Below, in pieces: positions 40,389 through 52,396 of a DNA stretch of 64,000 bases. This DNA is from Spiribacter salinus M19-40. GTDB taxonomy: Bacteria > Pseudomonadota > Gammaproteobacteria > Nitrococcales > Nitrococcaceae. The notes beneath the pieces are model-generated. The model was not told the origin of the DNA. It did no database searches and saw nothing but the letters and a program-made list of their open reading frames with translations. Each line of letters begins with the position of its first letter. Within the stretch, counting starts at the first letter, position 1. Both the position numbers and the translations under genes were made by a program. The stretch is from the NCBI RefSeq assembly GCF_000319575.2, contig NC_021291.1, positions 1,302,001 through 1,366,000 of the forward strand. Reading direction: 5' to 3'.

Positions 40389-41375
40389 ATGAGCACACCG
40401 CAGTGGCAGCGGGAATGGCAGTCGAGCATCACCGACCCAGCCACGCTGATTGACACGCTGGGGCTTGATCCGGCCCTGCTCGAGCCAGCTCACCAGGCCG
40501 CCAGGCTATTCACTCTGCGCGTGCCCCAGGCCTATCTCGCCCGGATGCGACCCGGCGACCCTCATGACCCGCTACTTCGCCAGGTCCTCCCCCTGGGTAC
40601 CGAGACCGAAGACACACCGGGATTTACGGATGATCCGGTAGGCGATGGCGCAAGCCTCCACGCGGGCGGCGTTATCCACAAGTACCACGGCCGGGCATTG
40701 CTGATTGCCACGGGGGCCTGCGCGATCAACTGCCGTTACTGTTTTCGCCGCCACTTCCCCTATGCCGAGGCCAACGCCAGCACCGGGCAATGGCGAGAGG
40801 CGCTGGCTTACCTGCGTGCCGACCCGAGCATTGAGGAAGTCATCCTGAGCGGCGGCGACCCACTGAGTCTCAATGACCGCCGGCTGTCGCAACTCGCTGA
40901 AGGCCTCGCTGCCATTCCGCACCTCCGGCGTCTGCGCATTCACTCCCGACTGCCGGTGGTGCTCCCCAACCGAGTCGATGAGGCACTCCTCGATTGGCTG
41001 ACTGGGCATCACCTCCAGCCGGTTATGGTCATTCATGCCAATCACCCCAACGAGCTGGGCGAAGACGTGGCCGAGGCCATGCAACGGCTGGCCGACCGTG
41101 GCGTGCGGCTATTCAATCAGGCGGTCCTGCTCCGGGGTGTGAATGATCACGCGGACACGCTCGCCGGACTGAGTGAGCGGTTATTCACCATTGGCGTGCA
41201 ACCTTACTACCTGCACCTGCTGGACCGGGTGGAGGGCGCCGCGCATTTCGAGGTGTACGAGACCGAGGCCACCACGCTGATGCGCCAGATCACGGCCCGG
41301 CTGCCGGGTTACCTCCTGCCCCGCCTCGTCAGGGAAGTGCCCGGCGAGCCCGCCAAGGTACCCATTCCGGTCTAG
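40389..41375 (+). CDS. epmB: EF-P beta-lysylation protein EpmB (lysine 2,3-aminomutase-like)
   Basis: Radical-SAM, PLP-dependent enzyme that converts L-lysine to (R)-beta-lysine for EF-P. The 328-residue protein has the cluster motif CxxxCxxC in [19 protein letters not shown] and [17 protein letters not shown]. It also has [25 protein letters not shown] and the PLP-lysine-type region near the C-terminus. The length is that of EpmB; true KamA enzymes are longer. It is divergent from efp across 80 bases, with GAAGGG before the ATG. Confidence 0.95.
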   Translation: MSTPQWQREWQSSITDPATLIDTLGLDPALLEPAHQAARLFTLRVPQAYLARMRPGDPHDPLLRQVLPLGTETEDTPGFTDDPVGDGASLHAGGVIHKYHGRALLIATGACAINCRYCFRRHFPYAEANASTGQWREALAYLRADPSIEEVILSGGDPLSLNDRRLSQLAEGLAAIPHLRRLRIHSRLPVVLPNRVDEALLDWLTGHHLQPVMVIHANHPNELGEDVAEAMQRLADRGVRLFNQAVLLRGVNDHADTLAGLSERLFTIGVQPYYLHLLDRVEGAAHFEVYETEATTLMRQITARLPGYLLPRLVREVPGEPAKVPIPV

Positions 41376-41440
41376 CGGCATTGGTGGCACGCCACCCCGG
41401 CAAGTGGTCCTCGCGCCGAGGGAGTGTCAGACTTGCCATC

Positions 41441-43429
41441 ATGTGGCGGTTATCTGCTCTCATCATCAGCTTGTTGCCGACGGTGCTCCTGGCACAGACC
41501 GTGCGGCCGGAGGCCAGCAGCACCCCGATCAATGCCGCTGTCCATTATCTCGAGGACCCGACCGCTACCATGACGCTGGACGAGGTCCGGGCGGCCGACG
41601 CCAGCGGCGCCTTCGAGCCCCACCAAAGCGCCGATGCCGTCAATTTCGGGCTGTCGTCCTCGGCTTTCTGGCTTCGATTCACGCTGGCCGGCGAGGCCAT
41701 GCAGCCGCAGCGCTACCTATTGGAAGTGGGTTTTTACGCGCTCACCGATGTCCGGCTCTTTCATCCGGATGGCCGGGTGATGGAGACCGGTCAGCATCAG
41801 CCAGCCTCGGCACGTCCATGGCCCCACCGCCACCTGGTCTTTCCAGTCAAACTGACCACCGCCAAGGAACAAACCTATTACCTGCGGGTTGCCTCGGTGG
41901 GATCGATCACCGCACCGCTGACACTCTGGCGCCCGGACGCTTTCGCCCAGCATGTGCAGATCAACTATCTCTGGGTGGCCACCTATTACGGTGCCGCACT
42001 TGCGCTTCTGGTCTACAACTTCTTACTGTATGTCTCGCTGCGGGATCGAAATTACCTGCTCTACTGCGGCTTCCTGTTTTTTACCGCGGCCAGCATGTTC
42101 GTCATGAATGGGTTCGGCGCCTACACGTTAGCACCGCTGAACTGGCCGCGGACCATCGGCACAAACACGTTTTTCTCTCTCGCCGGCGTGTTTGCGGTCT
42201 GCTTCCTGCGCGGTTTTCTGTCAACCCGCCAGGAAATGCCGCAGATGGATCGCGCCCTCCAGATCCTGGTCGGGGCGTTTATCTTTATCGCGGCGCTCCC
42301 CGTGGTGGAGACCCCGGTCCGCATTGGCGTCGGCCTCCTGAGTACACTGGGCGTCATCACCGGACCGCTGGTGATCGCGGTCACGCTCATCAGCTGGCGG
42401 CAGGGGAATCAGAGCGCCCGATTCCTGCTTGCCGCCTGGGCGGTCATGCTGGTTGCCGTCAGCATCCAGACGGCGCGCAATTTTGATCTGATTCCCACCA
42501 ACGCCCTCACCCTCAACCTGCTCCAGATTGGCTCCCTGCTGGACATGCTGCTGCTCTCGTTCGCCCTGGCTGACCGCATTCAGGCCGAGCGTCGGGCCCG
42601 GGAGCATGCACAGGCGACGGCGCTGGAAGCCCAGGCGCAGCTTGTCTCAGGGCTGAAAGATTCGGAAAGAGAACTCGAGCAGAAAGTGCAAGAGCGGACC
42701 GAGGCCCTGGAATCAGCGCTGGCCCGCGAACGGGACACCCTGAATCGGTACATCGAATTCGGAGCCCTGATTGCCCATGAATTCCGCAACCCGCTGGCCA
42801 TCATCTCCAATCAGACCCAACTGGCAGAACTCGAGCAGGCACGCTCATCGAAACCGTCCGCGGCGCGTCTACGGACCATCGGACGCGCTGCCGAACGGCT
42901 TCAGCACCTGTTTGATCAGTGGTTGAAGAGCGACCGGCTTAAAGACAACATCGACGCGCTGAATCCCCAACCGATAAACCTCGCGGAATGGCTGCCGATC
43001 ATGCTCGACAGCGGCGATCTTCGGGTGACCCATGACGTCAAGCTGCTCCGAGCCGACAGGCTGACGGTGTTGGCCGACGAGGCCCTGCTCGGCACCGCCC
43101 TGCATAACCTGGTCGACAACGCCGCCAAATATTCACCGGCCAACCAGGCCATTGAGGTCGAGACGCGCACGACAGCGGAATGGATCGGCATTGCCGTCAC
43201 GGACCACGGCCCGGGCGTTCCCCCCGCAGAGCGGACCCGCATCTTCGAGAAGCATCACCGGGCGGCAGACAACCCCAGCCGCCGGGGGCTGGGACTGGGT
43301 CTGTACTTCGTCGCCGAGGTCATGAAGGCCCATGGGGGCCGTGTGACCCTGGATAGCGAGCCCGGCCGGGGCAGCACCTTCATCCTGTGGTTGCCCTGGC
43401 AATCCGTCGACACGGATCAGACTACCTGA
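41441..43429 (+). CDS. 7TMR-DISM sensor histidine kinase
   Basis: A membrane sensor kinase of 662 residues. After a signal peptide (MWRLSALIISLLPTVLLAQ) comes a periplasmic 7TMR-DISMED2-type beta-sandwich (about residues 20-160, with FGLSSSAFWLRFTL). Seven helices (about 170-375), a coiled coil (RAREHAQATALEAQ...REREL-type, 380-430), then HisKA follow. The phospho-accepting His446 is in LIAHEFRNPLAIISNQ. HATPase_c has LHNLVDNAAKYSP (N box), DHGPGVP (G1) and GLGLGLYFVAEVMKAHGG (G2). DISM sensors are thought to read diffusible or carbohydrate ligands; this ligand is unknown. The start at 41441 is chosen for the signal peptide. Its 3' end overlaps the convergent response regulator gene by 13 bases. 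Confidence 0.9.
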   Translation: MWRLSALIISLLPTVLLAQTVRPEASSTPINAAVHYLEDPTATMTLDEVRAADASGAFEPHQSADAVNFGLSSSAFWLRFTLAGEAMQPQRYLLEVGFYALTDVRLFHPDGRVMETGQHQPASARPWPHRHLVFPVKLTTAKEQTYYLRVASVGSITAPLTLWRPDAFAQHVQINYLWVATYYGAALALLVYNFLLYVSLRDRNYLLYCGFLFFTAASMFVMNGFGAYTLAPLNWPRTIGTNTFFSLAGVFAVCFLRGFLSTRQEMPQMDRALQILVGAFIFIAALPVVETPVRIGVGLLSTLGVITGPLVIAVTLISWRQGNQSARFLLAAWAVMLVAVSIQTARNFDLIPTNALTLNLLQIGSLLDMLLLSFALADRIQAERRAREHAQATALEAQAQLVSGLKDSERELEQKVQERTEALESALARERDTLNRYIEFGALIAHEFRNPLAIISNQTQLAELEQARSSKPSAARLRTIGRAAERLQHLFDQWLKSDRLKDNIDALNPQPINLAEWLPIMLDSGDLRVTHDVKLLRADRLTVLADEALLGTALHNLVDNAAKYSPANQAIEVETRTTAEWIGIAVTDHGPGVPPAERTRIFEKHHRAADNPSRRGLGLGLYFVAEVMKAHGGRVTLDSEPGRGSTFILWLPWQSVDTDQTT

Positions 43430-44109
43430 TCACCGAACCATTCCAGCGGCGCGGTGAACGCGTACCCCGTGGCCCGTACCGTCGAGATGGGGGCCTCGAC
43501 CCCCAGTTGCTCAGCAATCTTGACCCGAAGGCGCCGCAGCATGACCTCCATACGCCGGATGTCGTAAGTGTCTGGATCAGCGCCCAGTCGGCGAATGATG
43601 GTGGCACGCTCGACAATCGAACCGGGCCGGATCGCCAGGCACTCCAGCAAAGCGAGCTCCGATGCCGTCAGCTTGACGTTTTTACCTGCGGGGGAACGAA
43701 GCACCCAGGCCAGCGAGTCGAGCTGCCACTGATCTCCTGGTTGCAGACGGTCCAGCAGATTTTTCACACTGATGCTCAACTCGACGAGATTAACCGGCTT
43801 CACGAAATACCCGTCAGCGCCGGCCACCCGGCCGGTAATTCGCTCCGACTCGCTACCCGCGGCGGTCTCGATGATGATGCCCTTGTCCCGGAGATCAGAA
43901 CGTCGCTGGAGCCAGTCCAGGCCGGATTCGCCCGGCAGCCCGAGATCAAGGACGAGGACCATCGCGTCATGACGCTCGAACCAGGCCTCGGCCGCCTCCA
44001 CCGATCCAACGCCCGCGGCTGAATACCCCATCTGCGAGAGAAAGCCGACCACCGCGTCGCGGATGTCGGCTTCATCCTCAATCACCAGTACATCGAGTGT
44101 TGTGCCCAT
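43417..44109 (-). CDS. OmpR/PhoB-type response regulator
   Basis: A 230-residue transcription factor with a receiver domain and a winged-helix DNA-binding domain. The acidic pocket is Glu11/Asp12 in VIEDEAD, the phospho-acceptor is Asp55 in LVLDLGLPGESG, and the conserved Lys is in GYFVKPVNLVEL. The C-terminal domain has LTASELALLECLAIRPGSIVERATIIRRLG and MEVMLRRLRVKI...ISTVRATGYAF. It is most likely the partner of the convergent DISM kinase, though the tail-to-tail order means the two are not in one operon. Target genes are unknown; htpX lies downstream on the same strand after a 74-base gap that includes neither an obvious terminator nor a promoter for this gene. Confidence 0.9.
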   Translation of the reverse strand: MGTTLDVLVIEDEADIRDAVVGFLSQMGYSAAGVGSVEAAEAWFERHDAMVLVLDLGLPGESGLDWLQRRSDLRDKGIIIETAAGSESERITGRVAGADGYFVKPVNLVELSISVKNLLDRLQPGDQWQLDSLAWVLRSPAGKNVKLTASELALLECLAIRPGSIVERATIIRRLGADPDTYDIRRMEVMLRRLRVKIAEQLGVEAPISTVRATGYAFTAPLEWFGDQVV

Positions 44110-44183
44110 ACCGAGAGGCTAGCGCAACTCACGCGTTTGTGTGTGAAATGTTGGTATCTGTCAGAAAAAGTCCGTTGCCGCCG

Positions 44184-45068
44184 CTATCGCCGCCGTAAAG
44201 CCTCGATGCGTACCTCGATGGGTGGGTGGGACATGAAATAGCGCTTCAGCCCACCCCGGGCGATCCGCCCCGAGATGCCAAAGGCCTCCATCTGATCCGG
44301 CAGATCCTCGGCGGGCGGTGTGCCACCGAGGCGCTGGAGTGCCGCGATCATCTTCTCCCGCCCTGCCAGATCCGCCGCACCCGCATCCGCCCGGAATTCC
44401 CGCTGGCGGCTGAACCACATCACAATGACGGATGCCAACACAGCGAGCACGATTTCAGCCACGATCGTTACGACCCAGAAACCTACCCCGTGACCCCGCT
44501 CGTTTTTAAAGATCACTCGGTCGACGAAATGCCCGATCACACGGGCGAAGAAGATAACGAAGGTATTCACCACACCCTGGATCAACGCCAGCGTAATCAT
44601 GTCGCCGTTTTGCACGTGCATGACCTCATGCGCCAGCACGGCCTCGGCCTCATCTCGTGTCATGGTCTGTAGCAGGCCGCTACTGACGGCCACCAGGGCG
44701 TTGTTTCGGCTCATGCCGGTTGCAAAGGCATTGACCTGGGGCGAGTCGTAAATGCCCACCTCGGGCATACCCACGCCCGCCTGACGCGCCTGGTGACGGA
44801 CGGTATCGATCAGCCACTGCTCGCCTTCGTTCGCCGGCCGCTCGATGATCCGGACCCCCATGGCGCGCTTGGCCATCCACTTCGAGATCGCGAGCGACAG
44901 GAAACTCCCGCCCATGCCAAACACAGCGGCAAAGATGAGCAACGCGCGGTAGTCAAGCGCACCGCCGTCGGCCTCGAGCAGGCGATCAACACCGAGCAGA
45001 CGCAACACCGTCCCCAGTACGATGATGATCGCAATGTTGGTGCCCAGAAAAAGCAGAATCCGTTTCAT
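44184..45068 (-). CDS. htpX: Membrane-bound zinc protease HtpX
   Basis: An M48B heat-shock protease of the inner membrane, involved in quality control of membrane proteins with FtsH. The 294-residue protein has two N-terminal helices ([43 protein letters not shown]). The zinc site HEVMH is in [14 protein letters not shown], then two helices and the third ligand Glu in [14 protein letters not shown]. It ends [17 protein letters not shown]-like (here [17 protein letters not shown]). It lies 4 bases after parC. Confidence 0.96.
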   Translation of the reverse strand: MKRILLFLGTNIAIIIVLGTVLRLLGVDRLLEADGGALDYRALLIFAAVFGMGGSFLSLAISKWMAKRAMGVRIIERPANEGEQWLIDTVRHQARQAGVGMPEVGIYDSPQVNAFATGMSRNNALVAVSSGLLQTMTRDEAEAVLAHEVMHVQNGDMITLALIQGVVNTFVIFFARVIGHFVDRVIFKNERGHGVGFWVVTIVAEIVLAVLASVIVMWFSRQREFRADAGAADLAGREKMIAALQRLGGTPPAEDLPDQMEAFGISGRIARGGLKRYFMSHPPIEVRIEALRRR

Positions 45069-45072
45069 TGCA

Positions 45073-47328
45073 CTACGCCTTTATCAGGGGCGACAGCCCG
45101 TCCACACGCTGAAACCCCCGGGGCAGCGCGCGGCCGCGTCGACCACGCTCGCCCACATAACCCTCGAACTCGTCGGCTTTGAGCGTCAAGGTCCGCTTCC
45201 CGGCCTGAACGACCAGCGGGTCATCGGCATCCAGCACACAGAGCCCCGCAACCCGCTCACTGCCATCCTTACGCCGCGCCGCCGGGATATCGATGAGCTT
45301 ATTGCCCTTACCCCGGGCAAGCGCGGGTAGCTGCTCCAGGGGAAAGGCCAGCAGACGACCGGCACTGGTGGCGACAGCGACCTGGGCTACGCCCGGTGAC
45401 AGCGTCACTGGCGCCAGCATGCGGCTGCCGGGTGACAGATTCAGGACGGCCTTGCCCGCCTTCTGGCGCCCGTGGAGCTGTCCCAGCTGGGTGATAAAGC
45501 CATACCCCATATCACTGGCCAGCAAGACACGATCATCTGGATCGCCGCACAGCACATGGATAAACCGGCCGCCATCCGGTGGCTGCAGCCGACCGGTCAA
45601 CGGTTCGCCCTGGCCCCGGGCCGATGGCAGCGTATGCGCCGGCAGGGTGTAGCTGCGGCCATGATCATCCATGAACACGGCCAGCTGGTTGCTCCGACCT
45701 GGTGCTGCGTCGGCAAAACCATCTCCGGCGCGGTAGGACAGGCGCTCTGGGTCCACATCATGGCCCTTTGCCGCCCGGGCCCAGCCCTTGCGCGAAAGCA
45801 CCAGGGTGACCGGCTCACTCGGGATCAGGTCACTCTCACTCAGCGCTCGGGCACTGCTGCGGGTCACGAGCGGCGAGCGCCGGTCATCCCCGTATTTCTC
45901 GGCATCGGCCTTCAGCTCTGACTGAATCAACCGGGTCATCCGCGTCTTCGAGCCCAGGGTTTTCTGCAGCTGATCACGTTCGGCGGCAAGCTCATCCTGC
46001 TCTGCGCGGATCTTCATCTCCTCAAGACGGGCCAGATGCCGCAGGCGCAGCTCGAGGATGGCCTCGGCCTGAGTCTCCGTCAGGGCGAACCGCTCGACGA
46101 GCGCCGGCTTGGGTTCGTCTGCCTCGCGAATAATCGCAATCACCTCATCGATATTCAGATAGGCGATCAGCAGGCCTTCAAGGATGTGCAGCCGCGCCTC
46201 GACTTTCTCCAGCCGCCACTCCAGACGGCGACGGAGCGTATCGCGGCGATAGGTCAACCACTCTGTGAGTAGCTCGCGCAGGTTCCGAACCCGGGGGCGA
46301 CCATCGAGGCCAATCACGTTCAGATTCACGCGATAGGTTTTCTCCAGATCGGTTGTCGCGAAGAGATGCTGCATGACCTCTTCGGCATCCACCCGGTTGG
46401 AGCGCAAAGTAATGATCAGTCGGGTCGGATTTTCATGATCCGACTCATCGCGCAGGTCCTCGACCATGGGCAGTTTTTTGGCCTGCATCTGCGCGGCAAT
46501 CTGCTCGAGCAGTCGGCTACCGGAGACCTGGAAGGGCAGCGCCGTCACGACCACGTCGCGGCCATCCTGACGCCAGCATGCCCGAAGCCGCAGCCCGCCA
46601 TTGCCCGTCTCATAAAGCCGGCGGATATCCTCAATCGGCGTAATGACCTCGGCTTCCGTCGGGAAGTCCGGGCCCTGGATGTGCTCACACAGCGCCGCAA
46701 TGTCGGCATCTGGCTCATCCAGCAAGTGAATGCAGGCGGACACGACCTCACGAAGGTTATGCGGCGGGATATCCGTGGCCATTCCCACAGCGATGCCCGT
46801 GCCGCCATTGAGCAGCACATTGGGTACCCGGGCGGGTAACGTCACCGGTTCGTCGAGACTGCCATCGAAGTTGGGCTGCCAGTCCACCGTCCCCTGGCCC
46901 AGCTCAGCGAGCAAAAGCTGGGCGTAGGGGGCAAGTCGCGCCTCGGTATAGCGCATGGCCGCAAACGACTTCGGGTCATCCGCCGAGCCCCAGTTACCCT
47001 GGCCATCCACCAGCGTGTAACGATAGGAGAAAGGCTGAGCCATAAGGACCATCGCCTCGTAGCAGGCCGAGTCTCCGTGCGGGTGATATTTGCCCAGCAC
47101 ATCCCCCACCGTGCGGGCCGATTTCTTGTGCTTGGATGCCGCAGATAACCCCAGCTCCGACATCGCATAGACGATGCGGCGTTGCACCGGCTTAAGCCCA
47201 TCCCCCACATGGGGCAGCGCCCGATCAAGGATGACGTACATCGAATAATCGAGGTACGCCTTTTCCGTGAATTCGTGCAGCGGGCGCTGCTCGAAGTCCG
47301 GGGCCATTGCGTCGTTGGTGTCACTCAT
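45073..47328 (-). CDS. parC: DNA topoisomerase IV subunit A
   Basis: Decatenates daughter chromosomes together with ParE. The 751-residue protein has [12 protein letters not shown], the quinolone-region [20 protein letters not shown] with Ser87 and Glu91 (the wild-type residues of E. coli Ser80/Glu84), and the catalytic Tyr127 in [14 protein letters not shown]. The C-terminal part is a gyrase-A-like beta-pinwheel with degenerate blades, which fits ParC and not GyrA. It follows parE by 26 bases. Confidence 0.96.
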   Translation of the reverse strand: MSDTNDAMAPDFEQRPLHEFTEKAYLDYSMYVILDRALPHVGDGLKPVQRRIVYAMSELGLSAASKHKKSARTVGDVLGKYHPHGDSACYEAMVLMAQPFSYRYTLVDGQGNWGSADDPKSFAAMRYTEARLAPYAQLLLAELGQGTVDWQPNFDGSLDEPVTLPARVPNVLLNGGTGIAVGMATDIPPHNLREVVSACIHLLDEPDADIAALCEHIQGPDFPTEAEVITPIEDIRRLYETGNGGLRLRACWRQDGRDVVVTALPFQVSGSRLLEQIAAQMQAKKLPMVEDLRDESDHENPTRLIITLRSNRVDAEEVMQHLFATTDLEKTYRVNLNVIGLDGRPRVRNLRELLTEWLTYRRDTLRRRLEWRLEKVEARLHILEGLLIAYLNIDEVIAIIREADEPKPALVERFALTETQAEAILELRLRHLARLEEMKIRAEQDELAAERDQLQKTLGSKTRMTRLIQSELKADAEKYGDDRRSPLVTRSSARALSESDLIPSEPVTLVLSRKGWARAAKGHDVDPERLSYRAGDGFADAAPGRSNQLAVFMDDHGRSYTLPAHTLPSARGQGEPLTGRLQPPDGGRFIHVLCGDPDDRVLLASDMGYGFITQLGQLHGRQKAGKAVLNLSPGSRMLAPVTLSPGVAQVAVATSAGRLLAFPLEQLPALARGKGNKLIDIPAARRKDGSERVAGLCVLDADDPLVVQAGKRTLTLKADEFEGYVGERGRRGRALPRGFQRVDGLSPLIKA

Positions 47329-47354
47329 TACGTTATCTCTGCGCTCGCGTTCAT

Positions 47355-49599
<2,245 letters not shown>

Positions 49600-49616
<17 letters not shown>

Positions 49617-50487
49617 TGCGCTAACCGAAGGCCAGCAGCGCGTCGAGGCGGCACTCCAGCACGCGCTGCCCGATCCGGCCCTCACACCGGTCACCCTGCA
49701 TGAGGCCATGCGCTATGCCGTGCTGGGTGGCGGGAAGCGGCTCCGTCCCTTTCTGGTGTACCAGGCCGGTGCGCTGTTTGGTGAAACGGGGAGCGCCCTT
49801 GATGCACCCGCCTGCGCCGTTGAACTGGTCCACGCCTACTCCCTCGTCCACGACGATCTACCGGCCATGGACGACGACGACCTGCGTCGGGGGCAGCCCA
49901 CTTGTCATCGCGCGTATGACGAGGCAACTGCCATTCTGGTCGGTGATGCCCTGCAGGCCCTCGCATTCCGATTGATCGCGGGTGCGGAGGTGCCCGATAT
50001 CGCAAGCCGTCTGGCCATGATCGAAACGCTCAGTCAGGCCATTGGCTCGCGGGGGATGGTGGGCGGCCAGGCGATGGATCTCGGTGCGGTCGGCGAGCGA
50101 CTCGACGCCGCCGAGCTTGAAGACATGCATATCCACAAAACCGGCGCGCTCATTCTGGCCAGTCTTCGGCTCGGGAGTCTGTGCACCGGCCTCGGCGGTG
50201 CCGCGGCGCGGGAACAGCTAGACCGCTACGGCCGCTGTATCGGCCTGGCCTTTCAAGTGCAGGACGACATCCTCGATGTCAGCGGCGATCCCGCGACGCT
50301 TGGCAAGGTCAGTGGGGCGGACGCGCGCCGCGACAAACCGAGCTATCCCGGCTTACTCGGGCTTGCTGAGGCCAAGCGGTTTGCCATGGAACTACGCGAC
50401 GAAGCCATCAGTGCCCTGGACGGATTTGGCGCGGAAGCGGACACCATGCGCGCCCTCGCGAACTATATCGTCGAGCGCGAGCACTAA
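49600..50487 (+). CDS. ispA: Farnesyl/geranyl diphosphate synthase IspA
   Basis: Chain elongation of isopentenyl diphosphate to farnesyl diphosphate for quinones and undecaprenyl phosphate. The 295-residue protein has GGGKRLRPFLVYQAG and the first Asp-rich motif DDLPAMDDDDLRRGQ. GQAMDL, KTGALI and the second Asp-rich motif FQVQDDILDVSGD follow. The ATG at 49600 follows GAGGCGGGTG and lies within the end of xseB. In many gammaproteobacteria dxs follows; here the convergent typA comes 8 bases after the stop. Confidence 0.95.
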
Positions 50488-50495
50488 ACCCGGCG

Positions 50496-52313
50496 TTAGC
50501 TGCCCGCCTTCGCGGCGCGTTTACGTTCGTGCTCGAGCAGGTATTTCTTGCGCACCCGAATGGCCGCCGGGGTCACCTCAACAAGTTCATCATCGTCGAT
50601 GAACTCGAGCGCCTGCTCCAGGGTGAGGCGCTGGGGTGGCGTGAGGACGATATTTTCGTCCGATCCAGCCGCGCGCACATTGGTCAGCTGCTTCGCCTTG
50701 AGTGGGTTGACCACCAGATCGTTATCCCGGCTGTGCAGGCCAATGACCATGCCCTCGTAGACCTCGTCACCATGGCCGATAAAGAGCTTGCCCCGATCCT
50801 GAAGATTGAACAGGGCGTAGGCGAGCGCCTTGCCGGCTGCCATGGCAATCATCACGCCATTATTACGCTGACCGTAATCACCGGCTTTTGTCGGGCCGTA
50901 ATGATCGAAGACGTGATACATCAGCCCGGTCCCTGACGTAGCCGTCAAAAACTCGGTGCGAAAACCGATCAGCCCGCGAGCGGGGATCATGTAATCGAGC
51001 CGCACGCGGCCACGACCATCCGGCAGCATGTCGCTGAGCTCACCGCCCCGCTCGCCCAGTCGCTGCATGACCGCGCCCTGGTAGTCTTCCTCAACATCCA
51101 CCGTGAGCTGCTCGTAGGGCTCTTCCAGGCGACCATCCACTTCCCGGGTGATCACCTCCGGCCGGGAGACGCCCAGCTCATAGCCTTCGCGGCGCATGTT
51201 CTCGATGAGAATACCGAGGTGCAACTCGCCACGACCGGATACCCGGAATTTCTCGGGGTCTTCCGTGTCTTCGACGCGCAGCGCCACGTTATGCTGCAGC
51301 TCTCGCATCAGACGATCCCGCAGCTGCCGGGAGGTCACGAATTTGCCCTCACGGCCGACAAATGGCGAGGTGTTGACCTGGAATGTCATGGACACCGTTG
51401 GCTCATCAACGGTCAGCGCCGGCAGCGGCTCAACGGCCGCCGGGTCACAGAGCGTGTCGGAGATATTGATGCCATCAATGCCGGTAAAGGCAATGATGTC
51501 GCCCGCGCTCGCCTCGGGCACCTCAACGCGCTCCAGCCCCATAAACCCCAACACCTGCAGCAGCCTGACCTGGCGCCGCTTGCCATCACGATCCACACAG
51601 ACCAGGCTCTGGCCGCTCTTCACCTGGCCACGCTCGATGCGACCGATCCCGATCACACCGACGTAGCTGTTGTAATCAAGCGAAATCACCTGGGTTCGAA
51701 ACGCGCCGTCGGCATCCACCTTGGGCGGCGGAACGGCGTCGCGAATCAACTCCAGCAGCGGTGTCATGTCGCCCGAGCGGACATCCGAATCCAGCCCGGC
51801 GTAGCCATTCAGCGCCGAGGCGTAGATGACGGGAAAGTCGAGCTGCTCGTCGCTCGCGCCGAGGTTATCGAACAAATCAAAGGTCTTGTCGACGACCCAA
51901 TCCGGGCGCGCGCCGTCCCGGTCGACCTTGTTGACGACCACAATCGGCTTGAGCCCTTTGGACAGGGCTTTCTGGGTGACAAACCGCGTCTGCGGCATGG
52001 GCCCGTCGACCGCGTCCACCAATAACAGCACGGAGTCGACCATCGAGAGCACACGCTCAACTTCGCCACCGAAGTCAGCGTGGCCCGGCGTATCCACAAT
52101 GTTGACGCGCAGGTCCTGCCACTCAATGGCGGTGTTCTTGGACAGGATCGTGATGCCGCGCTCACGCTCCAGATCGTTGGAGTCCATGACGCGCTCCTGC
52201 ATCTCGCCGCGGGCGGCAAGCGTACCGGATTGCTGGAGGAGCTGGTCGACGAGGGTGGTCTTGCCATGATCGACGTGGGCGATAATGGCGATGTTGCGTA
52301 GATTCTCGATCAC
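50496..52313 (-). CDS. typA: Translational GTPase TypA/BipA
   Basis: Ribosome-associated GTPase needed for 50S assembly at low temperature and under stress. The 605-residue protein has IAHVDHGKTTLVDQLL (G1), ERERGITI, DTPGHADFGGEVERV (G3) and NKVDRDGARPDWV (G4). EF-G-like domains III and V and the TypA C-terminal domain (GKALAYALFNLQDRGKLFIGHGDEVYEGMVIG) follow. It lies 81 bases downstream of the trkH stop; two inverted repeats are in that gap. Confidence 0.97.
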   Translation of the reverse strand: MIENLRNIAIIAHVDHGKTTLVDQLLQQSGTLAARGEMQERVMDSNDLERERGITILSKNTAIEWQDLRVNIVDTPGHADFGGEVERVLSMVDSVLLLVDAVDGPMPQTRFVTQKALSKGLKPIVVVNKVDRDGARPDWVVDKTFDLFDNLGASDEQLDFPVIYASALNGYAGLDSDVRSGDMTPLLELIRDAVPPPKVDADGAFRTQVISLDYNSYVGVIGIGRIERGQVKSGQSLVCVDRDGKRRQVRLLQVLGFMGLERVEVPEASAGDIIAFTGIDGINISDTLCDPAAVEPLPALTVDEPTVSMTFQVNTSPFVGREGKFVTSRQLRDRLMRELQHNVALRVEDTEDPEKFRVSGRGELHLGILIENMRREGYELGVSRPEVITREVDGRLEEPYEQLTVDVEEDYQGAVMQRLGERGGELSDMLPDGRGRVRLDYMIPARGLIGFRTEFLTATSGTGLMYHVFDHYGPTKAGDYGQRNNGVMIAMAAGKALAYALFNLQDRGKLFIGHGDEVYEGMVIGLHSRDNDLVVNPLKAKQLTNVRAAGSDENIVLTPPQRLTLEQALEFIDDDELVEVTPAAIRVRKKYLLEHERKRAAKAGS

Positions 52314-52340
52314 GGGTGCTGAGTGCTCTTGGCTGGAGAA

Positions 52341-52355
52341 GCCCGGTCGCCGGGC
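52341..52355 (-). repeat. GC-rich hairpin before typA
   Basis: GCCCGG and CCGGGC flank a three-base loop. On the minus strand the stem is followed by TTCTCC, so it is at best a weak terminator. It lies 28 bases before the typA start. Confidence 0.4.
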
Positions 52356-52373
52356 AAAACACCTATGATCCGC

Positions 52374-52396
52374 GACTCAAGACAGCTTGTCGAGTC
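52374..52396 (-). repeat. Inverted repeat at the trkH stop codon
   Basis: On the minus strand GACTC-GACA, loop AGC, TGTC, a two-base TT bulge and GAGTC form a nine-pair stem that overlaps the trkH stop. There is no T-tract directly after it. It may be a processing or stabilising hairpin at the end of the trk message. Confidence 0.4.
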
